From positions 1-64,000 of the forward strand of contig QANZ01031358.1 in the NCBI GenBank assembly GCA_003254925.1: a DNA stretch of 64,000 bases. Reading direction: 5' to 3'. This document shows, in pieces, positions 1-9,500 of the stretch (position 1 is its first letter; each line of letters opens with the position of its first letter). This DNA is from Chamaecrista fasciculata. Its lineage: Eukaryota; Streptophyta; Magnoliopsida; Fabales; Fabaceae. A program made the position numbers and the translations under genes. Under the pieces are notes generated by a model that had not been told where the DNA came from, did not search any database, and worked only from the letters and a program-made list of their open reading frames with translations.

Positions 1-132
1 AATATAGAACAATAAATACTTTACTTCAAAGAAAAAGTGATGTTAAATTCTAAATAGTGCCAATAATTCAATCAGTGAAATACCTAATATATAGGCGTAC
101 AAAGAGAAAAATAATGATCCACTAACTTAAGA

Positions 133-345
133 ATTAGACCCAATTAGAATGTGGAATAAAACATGCTTCTTACAAGAAAGTAACTTTGTGAGAATATCAA
201 CCACTTGTTCATTGGTGTTGAAGTAATTCAACTAAGTCACCAATAAAATAAACTTGAATGTCAATGTAATTTATCCTTCCATAAAATGTTGAATTTTTGA
301 GATTGTGATTGCACTTCTGTTATCCCAAAAAGTAGTAGCAACTCT
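133..345 (-). pseudogene. Ty1/copia pol remnant (RNase H end)
   Basis: Read on the minus strand with one frameshift, this stretch gives the familiar end of a copia polyprotein. It starts with a WDNRSAIT.ISK block (usual form WCDNxSAIxIxKNPxFHGR), continues with a YIDIQVYFIGDLVELL-like block, and ends with NEQVVDILTKLL. Two in-frame stops and at least one frame change show that it is dead. No LTRs or other pol domains are visible nearby, and the rest of the element would lie outside the window or is lost. The copia assignment rests on these conserved blocks only. Confidence 0.7.
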
Positions 346-574
346 CAATATAATGCGTGCAACGCACGTGAATTTCACTAGTCTTCACATAAGTGGAGGG
401 TGAAAGATTAATGATTAATTCCATAATATCTTTCTTCTTATGTGAGAAGCAATTCCTCCTCTTTTAAAATATTTCAATTCTGAGTATTTAAAATTTATGA
501 AAAGGGAGGAGAATAGAAAATTAAAAATTAATCTCTTATTATATTCTCTTATAATATTCAACTTTGGTATATTT

Positions 575-842
575 ATTTAGATTTAGAATTAAGGAAGAGA
601 AAGAGAGGGAGGAGGAGAAGAGTGGTACCTCTTTCTCTTGTTTAGAAAGTAAAAAATTGGAAGGAAAGACAATGAGAAATTAATTTTTAATCCCTTCATT
701 TTCTCCCACCTTTATAAATCTCCAATACCTCAAATTAAAATATTTGATCCAAATAAGGAGAAAGGTGTTGGAGGCTTAACCTCCCTTACCCTTCCCTTCT
801 CCTCTAATTCCTCTCCCTCCTAATTGCCAAACAAGTCCTAGC
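575..842. repeat. Putative MITE with purine-rich and pyrimidine-rich arms
   Basis: A purine-rich left part (aagagaaagagagggagg) faces a pyrimidine-rich right part that ends in ccaaacaagtccta. This resembles the common plant miniature elements bounded by a 'tagg.ttgtttgg' type end. A similar structure lies at 35711-36013. The left boundary is approximate and no target duplication was identified. Confidence 0.35.
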
Positions 843-1521
843 CTACTAGTAATTTAAAAGAATTATATTCATGTAAACCTTCTGATAGAACCCAATTTTT
901 TTAAATCAAATGTTAGAACTCATATTTATGACACTCAACTTTCATATTTTGCATTTTTGTGGAAACATAGTAAGCATCGACATTACAATATATGCCAGTG
1001 GCTCTACAATTGGAATACCTCTTAATTTTAAGAATTGTTTTTTTCAAATTTATATCAAGTCAACAAATTTAATCTCTGAATAATTGAAATATACAACTCA
1101 GTTATTAAAATATCGTAATCGTCAACGATTTGATCATTGAGTCAAATTTAGGGACAAAAAAATATAAATCGTCTACTTCTTTCTTTATCTCTAAAAAATG
1201 CAGAGAACAAAATACAAAGTATCTAGATCCTCAAATGACTCGGATTTAGTACACCGCTCCCAAATTGATAAGAAACTTTAGTACTATAATGCTCAATATT
1301 ATCACCCAAAAAAGATGGGAAAATTAGCAAAGAAGAAAAGCGGAAAAAAAAATATTCTAGCAGGCTAGCAACACTATATAAGGTATAAGTAAAATACCTT
1401 TGTTATTTTGACATTCACTAATTTATTTGTCTAGAAATTACTGCATAAGACACTTAATATTACAATGAGAGTATGGGACAAAATCAAACTTACCCTGAAA
1501 TGTTTTTTCGTTTATGTCTAC

Positions 1522-3330
1522 TTAGAGATCAAGGAGCTGAAATTCACTATGTGTAACATAACCAGAAGCTCTCATTTCATGATCCAAATTATCCAAAATA
1601 TATATAATATTCTTGTAATTGTGGTTGCTACTATCTTCCATGAGAAAAGCATGTCGATTTCCATTCACTTCAACCACACTATACCCTGGGACTTTTTTTA
1701 TCCCAGACAAATGCATCATTTTTTTCACTTCAGCAACTTCATCCCACTTTTGAAAATTGGCAAAGAAGTTAGAAACTAAAGCATATATTCCCAGATCATC
1801 TGGATTTAACTCAAGGACCTTCTTTGCAGCCTTCTCTCCGACTGAAAACTTCGCGAATTTGCAGCAACCAGAAAGAAGGGCAACCCAAATAGCAACCTTT
1901 GGTTCAAAATCCATGGAATCTATTAACTTTTGAGCCTCTTCAACTTGTCCTGCACGAGCTAAGAGATCAACCATGAAAACATAATGCTTCTCATTTGGAG
2001 GTATCTTGTATTTGTTGATCATAAGATCAAACCAATATCTTCCTTCTTCTACAAGACCTGAGTGGCTTAAAGCCGATAAAAGACTAGCAAAAGTAGCATG
2101 ATCTGGTTTTATGTTGGTTTGAGTCATCTGAAGGAAGAGAGATAGAGCCTCCTTGCCATACCCATGAATTCCATAGGTAGAAATCATTGCATTCCAAGAA
2201 ATTACATCCTTAAATCTTATATGATCAAAAAGGGTTCGTGCACAAGAAAGTGACCCACATTTAGAATACATATCAATGATTGCAGTGCATGAAACTCTAT
2301 CAAAGTCAAAATCTAGTCTCTTTAAAATATATCCATGTATAGATTTTCCCAATTTGAGACACCCAACTTGTGAACAAGCAAGAAGTGCACTCACAAGACT
2401 GACTAAATCAGGTTGATAGCCATGATTTTGCATCTCTACTAGCAATCCAAGTGCGTTTCCAGCAAAACCATTTTGAGCTAAGCTTGAAATCAACACACCC
2501 CAAGATATGGCATTTTTTACAGTCATTATCATGAACATTCGAAAAGCGAGCCCTAAATGCCCAGTTTTAGCATACATATCTACAAGACTGGTTTGGATTG
2601 CTACATCCATTGGGATACCTCTTCGAATTAGATACCCATGAACTGAGAGACCCAATCTAAAGTCACCCAGATTTGCAATAGCTTGAACCAATCCTAACAT
2701 GGCAACCCCATCTCCTTCAACTCCCTCTTTTTGCATTTTTCTGAAAAACTCAATTGCTTCTATTGCCATTCCACATTGAGCATAGCCAGACACCATAGTT
2801 GTCCAACAAACCATATCCTTCCTTGGCATTTTATCAAACACTTTCAATGCTTTATCCATATTCCCACACTTAGCATGCATATTCAACAAAGAAGACCCAA
2901 CAAAAACATCATTTCCATACCCACAATCCACTGCTCTATTCCAAATCTCCTCCCCTGTTTTCAGATCGCACAATTTTGTACAAGCCTTCAAAGCCACCGT
3001 AAAAATGGAGCTATCGGGTTTAATTCCTTTCAAAATCATCTTATTATAGAGATTCAGAACCTCATTTGGGTACCCTTTACGAGAGTAGGCAACAATCATA
3101 GCATTCCATACATCAATGCCTCGTTGAGACAATTTATCGAACACCTGGCGGGCTAATGTGGTTTCACCTATGCGTGCATAGGATGCAATTAGCAGCCCAC
3201 TTAAGTTACCATGATGGGTGAAGGAACCAGTCGAGATTATCAAAGCGTGGAGCTTAGCAATGGAATGCTTGTCTTCGCTCGCTGAAAGGAGAAGCTTCAA
3301 TCGATTCACCCATGGACGATGCAACCGCAT
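1522..3330 (-). CDS. PLS-class pentatricopeptide repeat protein, E subgroup
   Basis: This is a single-exon gene of 602 residues, typical for plant PPR genes. The start is the ATG at 3330; the frame stays open three bases further upstream, but that codon is TTG. The protein is a run of degenerate 31-36-residue helical repeats with recurring cores such as DVWNAMIVAYSRKG, DMVCWTTMVSGYAQCG and DVISWNAMISTYGIHG. A C-terminal E-type extension follows, with KKVPGYSVVEVNG and HAFLMEDSS. There is no DYW deaminase tail. PLS-class PPR proteins bind organellar RNA and often help C-to-U editing, with the deaminase supplied in trans when DYW is missing. Organellar targeting is inferred from the family. The overall look recalls Arabidopsis At3g25060 (from memory). 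The RNA target cannot be read from the sequence. Confidence 0.93.
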   Translation of the reverse strand: MRLHRPWVNRLKLLLSASEDKHSIAKLHALIISTGSFTHHGNLSGLLIASYARIGETTLARQVFDKLSQRGIDVWNAMIVAYSRKGYPNEVLNLYNKMILKGIKPDSSIFTVALKACTKLCDLKTGEEIWNRAVDCGYGNDVFVGSSLLNMHAKCGNMDKALKVFDKMPRKDMVCWTTMVSGYAQCGMAIEAIEFFRKMQKEGVEGDGVAMLGLVQAIANLGDFRLGLSVHGYLIRRGIPMDVAIQTSLVDMYAKTGHLGLAFRMFMIMTVKNAISWGVLISSLAQNGFAGNALGLLVEMQNHGYQPDLVSLVSALLACSQVGCLKLGKSIHGYILKRLDFDFDRVSCTAIIDMYSKCGSLSCARTLFDHIRFKDVISWNAMISTYGIHGYGKEALSLFLQMTQTNIKPDHATFASLLSALSHSGLVEEGRYWFDLMINKYKIPPNEKHYVFMVDLLARAGQVEEAQKLIDSMDFEPKVAIWVALLSGCCKFAKFSVGEKAAKKVLELNPDDLGIYALVSNFFANFQKWDEVAEVKKMMHLSGIKKVPGYSVVEVNGNRHAFLMEDSSNHNYKNIIYILDNLDHEMRASGYVTHSEFQLLDL

Positions 3331-3554
3331 CAAGAAGCTAAAAGTTTTGAACCATTTGGTTATATCAAGAAGTTGATGAAATTGGAAGGGTCAGAAATAC
3401 ACAAGGTGCTAAGTGCTAACAGTTCGAAAATCTTTCAATGGTACTGGTCCCTTTGATTTGATGGAGTCTATGATACCATTTGATACTTTAGCGTATCTCA
3501 TGCAACAATTAGCTAGTCAATCAAAATGCAACATGTACAGTGGATAGTTACTTA

Positions 3555-3943
3555 AAAGGTCAAAGTGTATTGTTAGTCCATAATTTTTCTCCGGTCTCAA
3601 TTTAGTCTCATAATTTTTTTTTACTATATTTTTGGTTATATTTTTTTTTGCTGAAGTTGCAAATTTAGTCCCGTATCACTTTTGGTTCAATATCTTTTAG
3701 TTAGATTATAAAATTGGTCTCATATCCTTGCAAAGAGTTTCACCATCAGTCCCACCTGACCTAAAGATATAGGACTTATTATGCACATGACTCAAAGATA
3801 TGAAACTAAAAGTGCAACACGAGAATAAATCTACAACTTGAGCAAAACAATATGAGACCAAAAGTGCAACAAGAAAAGTTATGAAACCAAATTAAGACAT
3901 GAGCAAAATTTATAGGACCAAAAGTGCTTTTTGGCCTTTTACT
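3555..3943. repeat. Hairpin-type TIR element
   Basis: The left arm reads aaggtcaaagtgtattgt followed by alternating 'ggtctca' units. The right arm is roughly its reverse complement and ends in aaagtgctttttggcctt. The interior has the same low-complexity 'accaaa/tttggt' texture. No ORF is present. No convincing target duplication was found, so the ends are approximate. It abuts the interrupted copy that starts at 3944. Confidence 0.6.
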
Positions 3944-4005
3944 AAGTTTCCAATTTGGTCCTATATCTTTTTTGTTGCACTTTTGGTCTCATATCTTTGA
4001 GTGAG

Positions 4006-4535
4006 TGTTAAGAAACGAATTAACTACAAAGATGGAAAGACAGAGATGAAGCAGAGTGAAACGATGAATGTATCAAAATCCCGAAGGAAAGAGTACAAAC
4101 GCGAATCCCTATTCGAGTCGGGAGAAACTCCTAAACAATTCCCAAAATATTCGATAATCCAAAATAAGGCTAACCAATACAATATAAAGCAAGGCACTAA
4201 CAAACTACGCTACACACTCTCGTGCATAACGGAATTATTCCCTCACAGCAACGCACATGCTCATCCCAACTGATAATCACGTGTATCCCAACTGATAATC
4301 ACGTGTCCAAAGAGGAGCACGCGAAATACGTTTTGGGCGCCTATCCCATCTGTTGGGTGCCTATCCCGTCTGTTGGGCGCCTATCCCCCTGTTGGGCGCC
4401 TATCCCGTCTGTTGGGCGCCTATCCCCTCTGTTGGGCGCCTATCCCCTGGTTCCTCTGCTTCCGTGGCCACTTGCAACGATGGCTCACGATCCACCTGTC
4501 CCGTTGGAATCCCTTTGGCCACGCTGGATGTATCA
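4006..4535 (-). repeat. LTR (3' LTR of the minus-strand element)
   Basis: This LTR is 530 bp and starts TG and ends CA in plus-strand reading. It contains six copies of a roughly 20-bp unit of the type TTGGGCGCCTATCCCGTCTG at about 4334-4448. One copy is a base short, which shifts the reading frame and ends the gag-like ORF at 4400. Confidence 0.88.
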
Positions 4536-5590
4536 TTATTCCCCCCTACAAAACCAACCTTGTCCTCAAGGTTGAACGATGAAGAAGGAAAACACCATCT
4601 TAAACACAGAAGAAGGAGAAGATCAACCAAGATTGGAGTAACAATGGAACTAGTCAATAGCCAAGAAGTGGAGGTTGTAGCAGCCAGGAAATTTATTAGA
4701 TTATTGTGATTGTCATCGAGTAGACTTCCGCCAGGATCAAAAGGAAAGAGGAGGAGCTTCTCATTGCCATTGGCGTCCTTCACAATACCAGGAAGAACTA
4801 AGGGAAACTTACAGTTGGAAAAACTAAGGGACATTGGCAATGTTCCAGGAGAATTTATTGTCTCTCCTCCCGGATCGAAGAGAATAATGTTAACATCTCG
4901 TTTGGCACAGTCCATCTCACAAGGATATGTAGAGACGAGTGCAAGCATAGGAATATTCGCACTGTGTTGATCTGCATCCGAACCGCCTACGCCAGTGGAA
5001 TCAACAACATTGAAAAACTTGCTAAAGCGATTCTCTTCTTTGAAATTGTCGTCGAACTTAGATTGATTATTTGCGTCAAATTTCATCTCAGATTCATCGA
5101 CGCTTGACGATACTTTCAACCACTTTCGCTGCGTCTCCTTCAAGCAAACGGATGAAATACAATGTGTTGTTTCTTCATCGGCGTTTCCGACAAGCAAAAT
5201 GCGATCGTGCGACGACACTCTCTCTACGTCAAGAACGTCCTCGACGCCATTATCAGCGACAACATTAACGAGCTCTGTTTCTCCGTCGGTCATTAACGCT
5301 GTTACCACCGTTGACGAAGCTGCAAAAACACGATCGAGTCGAGACCACACAAAGTGATCCTCAACTGCTTTGGATAGGCCAGACCACGATGTGAACGCTT
5401 GCTGTTTCTGCATCGTCTGGAACCAAGACTCGGTAGATCCGTCCATATTTGCAGCAGCGAGAGCAATACGTTGGTCTTCCGGCGTGTCAGAAGAGGCAAA
5501 AATTTGCGCCGCCCGGAACAGCCAGTAGAAAGGATCTAAGCCATCGAACCTTGGAAAATTAAGCGGCTGAGACGCGGAGGGTCCAGCCAT
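4400..5590 (-). CDS. Gag-like protein of the LTR element
   Basis: The ORF has 396 residues and starts at the ATG at 5590. The N-terminal 90 residues carry a gypsy-type gag signature: LNFPRFDGLDPFYWLFRAAQ, then ALAAANMDGSTESWFQ and a W-rich helix. Gag normally forms the particle that packages element RNA. After about residue 100 the protein becomes acidic and of low complexity, with no CCHC zinc knuckle or protease. Near the C-terminus FNLEDKVGFVGGNN recalls the tail often found just before the polypurine tract of gypsy elements. The last 40 or so residues are encoded by the LTR, including its tandem repeats (DRRPTEGIGAQQ). Whether it makes a working gag is unknown. Confidence 0.7.
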   Translation of the reverse strand: MAGPSASQPLNFPRFDGLDPFYWLFRAAQIFASSDTPEDQRIALAAANMDGSTESWFQTMQKQQAFTSWSGLSKAVEDHFVWSRLDRVFAASSTVVTALMTDGETELVNVVADNGVEDVLDVERVSSHDRILLVGNADEETTHCISSVCLKETQRKWLKVSSSVDESEMKFDANNQSKFDDNFKEENRFSKFFNVVDSTGVGGSDADQHSANIPMLALVSTYPCEMDCAKRDVNIILFDPGGETINSPGTLPMSLSFSNCKFPLVLPGIVKDANGNEKLLLFPFDPGGSLLDDNHNNLINFLAATTSTSWLLTSSIVTPILVDLLLLLCLRWCFPSSSFNLEDKVGFVGGNNDTSSVAKGIPTGQVDREPSLQVATEAEEPGDRRPTEGIGAQQTG

Positions 5591-5609
5591 GGAACAATGA
5601 AAGCACCAA

Positions 5610-6120
5610 TGTTAAGAAACGAATTAACTACAAAGATGGAAAGACAGAGATGAAGCAGAGTGAAACGATGAATGTATCAAAATCCCGAAGGAAAGAGTAC
5701 AAACGCGAATCCCTATTCGAGTCGGGAGAAACTCCTAAACAATTCCCAAAATATTCGATAATCCAAAATAAGGCTAACCAATACAATATAAAGCAAGGCA
5801 CTAACAAACTACGCTACACACTCTCGTGCATAACGGAATTATTCCCTCACAGCAACACACATGCTCATCCCAACTGATAATCACGTGTATCCCAACTGAT
5901 AATCACGTGTCCAAAGAGGAGCACGCGAAATACGTTTTGGGCGCCTATCCCGTCTGTTGGGCGCCTATCCCGTCTGTTGGGCGCATATCCCCTTTGTTGG
6001 GCGCCTATCCCCTCTGTTGGGCGCCTATCCCCTGGTTCCTCTGCTTCTGTGGCCACTTGCAACGATGGCTCACGATCCACTTGTCCCGTTGGAATCCCTT
6101 TGGCCACGCTGGATGTATCA
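5610..6120 (-). repeat. LTR (5' LTR of the minus-strand element)
   Basis: This LTR is 511 bp and nearly identical to 4006-4535 apart from a few substitutions and one fewer tandem unit (five copies at about 5938-6032). The close match suggests a fairly recent insertion. Confidence 0.88.
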
Positions 6121-6532
6121 GTGAGTTCCTAATTTAGTCTCATATCTTTTTTTGTTGTAAATTTGGTCTCATATCTTTGGATCAATTGCAAAATTGGTCT
6201 TATATCTTTGGGTCAGGTCCATAAGTGGTCACATATCTTTACAAAAGTATAAAGTAAAAGTTGATCATTTTACAAAGATATGGAACCAATTTTGTAATTT
6301 GACTAAAAGATATGAGATCAAATTGAGACATTTTACAAAGATATGAGACCAAAAGTCCAACAAAAAAGATACAAGACCAAATTGGAAACTCACCAAAAAT
6401 ATGGGACCAAATTTATGTATTCTGGTCTAGAGTGCATCTCAACTGAATATTGCTTCTGAAGTTAACAGAGAACGAAAGCGCAGCCAAATTCCAAGTTATA
6501 GAAACTTTGCTTGCTTGCTTGCTTCCGCTGCA

Positions 6533-9500
6533 ATGGCGGAGATATCTGATTCTGCGTCACAGCCTTCTGAAGAGAAGATTCCAAAGTCTCACATATCCTC
6601 CGATTTCGATCCCCAAACCATGCGAAACACAAAACCTGGTCTCAAGCGCTTCATCGTCATTCTCTCTGTCCTATTCTCCTTCATCCTCGGTTCACTCTCT
6701 TTCTCTCTCTACCTTCGTTTCTGTATGCTTCTGATTTCCACAACTACTAATTTTTGTGTCTTTAATCTTTTGCAGGATTCCCTCTTCTGTGGAAATCCAT
6801 TGAAATCTACCGTGCCCCACTTCCGTTCCGGAATATTGAGTCGTTTTCAGCTCAAATCGAGTCGAACCCTTTACTATTTCCATGCCAATTTCAAGCCGTG
6901 TTTGTTGGTTTTGATTCTAAGAGCTTCAGCGCGAATAAGCTTGAATCAGCGATCGTTGAGAGAATGTTCGAATTGAACTCCAAATCTTCGCTTTGTGGCT
7001 CTTGTAGTGACAATTACTCTGTATCCGTGGTTGTGGATTCCGTGTCTGGTTGTGTGCAAAGGAAGAATTCAAAATCTTCATGCTCATGGAAATGTGGTAC
7101 ACTCAATGAATTTGATTTTCGTGGGAAGTTGAAGGATGATGACGAAGAGGCTGATGAATTGTTGCAGAATGTGCTAGGGAGTTGTTCTGAATCTGGGTTT
7201 GGAGGGAGGGTTTATAGTGTTGTTGTGCTGAATGGGAAGGATGAAGTGAGAGCTGTGGTTGGGAAGTATCGCCATGCATGGATAAGTGGAAGCGTTTCTG
7301 AGGAGGATGCAGTGTCGAGGATAGCTGAAATCTTTGTTAAGGTGTTTGTTAATGGTGGGAAAGAAGAAGGTTCGATTCATGGGGAGTTTATGCCTGTGGG
7401 TGCTGATGGGAAGATTGTTCTTTCTTTTAGTTTACTCAATGCTGACCCACGAGATTGGATATATGATTGGTACATGCAACCTCTATTATATTTTATTACA
7501 TTAACTTCGTTAAGTTGTTTTTTCTGATGTGAACTTGCTTTTCTTTTCATAGTCTAATAAAAGAAATTGTTCGAGGGATTAGGAGCATCCATTGCTTTCT
7601 TGGGTCTTCATAAACTCGTTTACTAATCGCAAGCAAATCTCCATTTTTTTGGGTTGCGGTTAGTCAATAGGCAGCTTTATCAGTTAATATGAAATTGAAC
7701 AGTCGGAATTCATTATGCTAATCTGGTTAGTGTTGGATTGTTAAGCTCAGATATACCCTTAATTCGACTAACAAATGCTTATATTCATTGTTTCAGTACT
7801 TCATGAGTTTAGCTATATGTCATGGGCTATTTATTGCCTTCTTTCATCTGCCATTTCTTTTTTCCCCAAATGATCGTGCTTGATTTGTGGGATGGAAATT
7901 TCATTCTACAGTAAACTTAATGAAAAAGAAGATATGAGTTATGCAAAATTATATGTTGGAGATTTGGAGCAGAAATAGAATATAAGGGCTGCAACTACCC
8001 AGTTTTTCACGGCAAAGTATTTAGGCTTGACTAAAGCTTGTTCTGGCTGATACATACTTAGTAGCTATGTCAAAATTTTAACCATTTTTCTTAAAATAAA
8101 AACTTAATGCTATTTATAACTCGTTTGTACATGAATTTGATTATCTTTTGAATTGATCGTGCTATTATAGGAATTTTCTGGAAATAGATGAGACTTTGTT
8201 GCACCCTGTGATTGAGGTTTTGCAACCTATAGCTAATGTAACAGTTGAAAGCCAGGTAAGTACTTGTAAGTCTAAGGGTGATGACAGACTGATAAGATCA
8301 ATTAGTTAATTTGGCTTTGAATGATTTAAATGGTTGTCCTACATGACAGGTTTTATATCACACGCCAAAGTCTTCATTTTCTTTCTGGGATGATAAACAC
8401 GGCAGCCACATATTTAGTACTGAGGATCTACCTTTCTTTGTATGTTTCTTCTTTCTTGTGCTTTACAGCCCATATTGAATAACCTTGCGAGTAACTTAGT
8501 TTTCATGTTTGGTGAATGAGGTGCATTTATGATATTTGCACATTATTAAAGGAAAAAATTATACTTGAGACTCTTCAAACTAGTATAAAACTTGGAATTG
8601 GATTCATAATGTAACTTTCAATCTCGAGTGCTTGATATATGTTGCAGAACATGGTATAAGATGAAGATGTTTGATGTTAACTTTTTCCCCACTCATTTAC
8701 TGTTCATAATTTAAAAAAGTCAAGTTCTTAGTCATTGTTATGTGCAAAATATAAAAGTTCTGGTGTCCTTTCTTTTACTTCTCATGCAATGTTCCTAGTA
8801 TATGAAATATTATTAAAAGTTATACTTTTGGAAGGCAATATTTCTTTGTTATACAGGTTAATTCAAATGAGTGGCATTTGGATACTTCAGTTGCAGCGGG
8901 TGGGAGGTCAAAGATATTGCAATTTGCGGTGTATATTCCTTAGCTTAATCCTACATTTATTTTGTCTTCATTGTCATATTCTAATGAGATAGGTCACCCA
9001 GAGTACTGGATAAGTATATCTGAGATAAATGTTTAATTTAGTTCATTTATTATTTATAGCTTTAACATCAGAACAAAAGAAAAGCTTCGTATCATTTCTC
9101 TGTCCCTATCTTCTCTCTCCTGGCTGATATATATATTCTCAAATGTCTAACTCTTGACTTGTTAATTACGTTACACTAGAGCAGTAGAGCTTACATTTCA
9201 AGCTTCTTTGTCTATGATATCAGGTATATACCATCTGCAAAGGAGTGTCCTCTTCAACTGAAACTTCCAAATGGAGAGATGTCTGAGACCAATGGCTTTA
9301 TATCTCCAGTTAATCATCATTTATTCAAAATTTCATTACCTCTTTTCTTGGTAACATTGTTTTCTTGAAAATTTTCCAAATTTCTTAACTTTGTGAAGGT
9401 TCTATTTTGTTATATTGTAGATGTGGGGAGGTGTTGTTGTCTGGAATCCACAGAGGTGTCTAAAGGACTTGGAGACTACGGATACAAACAAGATGATGAT

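Larger units (their letters stand above)
4001..6125 (-). mobile_element. Non-autonomous LTR retrotransposon carrying only a gag-like ORF (TR-GAG type)
   Basis: Two long direct repeats, 4006-4535 (530 bp) and 5610-6120 (511 bp), start with TGTTAAGAAACG and end with GGATGTATCA. Both are flanked by the same 5-bp duplication GTGAG (4001-4005 and 6121-6125). The element is read on the minus strand. A gag-like ORF starts 20 bp inside the LTR at 5610. A purine tract (minus strand TAGGGGGGGAATAA) sits directly before the other LTR at 4536, and the minus-strand text next to it contains CCTTGAGGACAAGG, as many Ty3/gypsy elements do. The interior is only about 1.07 kb, with no protease, reverse transcriptase or integrase. 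It must therefore have moved with proteins supplied by a full element. The LTRs differ in length by 19 bp because one has an extra tandem repeat unit. Confidence 0.88.
3944..6435. repeat. Second hairpin-type TIR element, interrupted by an LTR element
   Basis: The sequence 3948-4000 (gtttccaatttggtcc...) pairs with 6340-6395 (...ggaccaaattggaaactc type text) as an inverted repeat. The two halves are separated by the inserted LTR retrotransposon at 4006-6120. The right end, near 6395-6435, stops about 100 bases before the PIG-S start codon. The left end has lost its outermost part against the neighbouring element. Confidence 0.55.

Noticed and set aside
1465..1779. Plus-strand open frame at the PPR 3' end
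   Set aside because: It is a shadow of the PPR coding sequence.
4334..4448. CRISPR-like array
   Set aside because: The units are directly adjacent with no spacers and lie inside a plant LTR.
4353..4709. Plus-strand open frames across the LTR tandem repeats
   Set aside because: They arise from the 20-bp array read in several frames. The element's own ORF is on minus.
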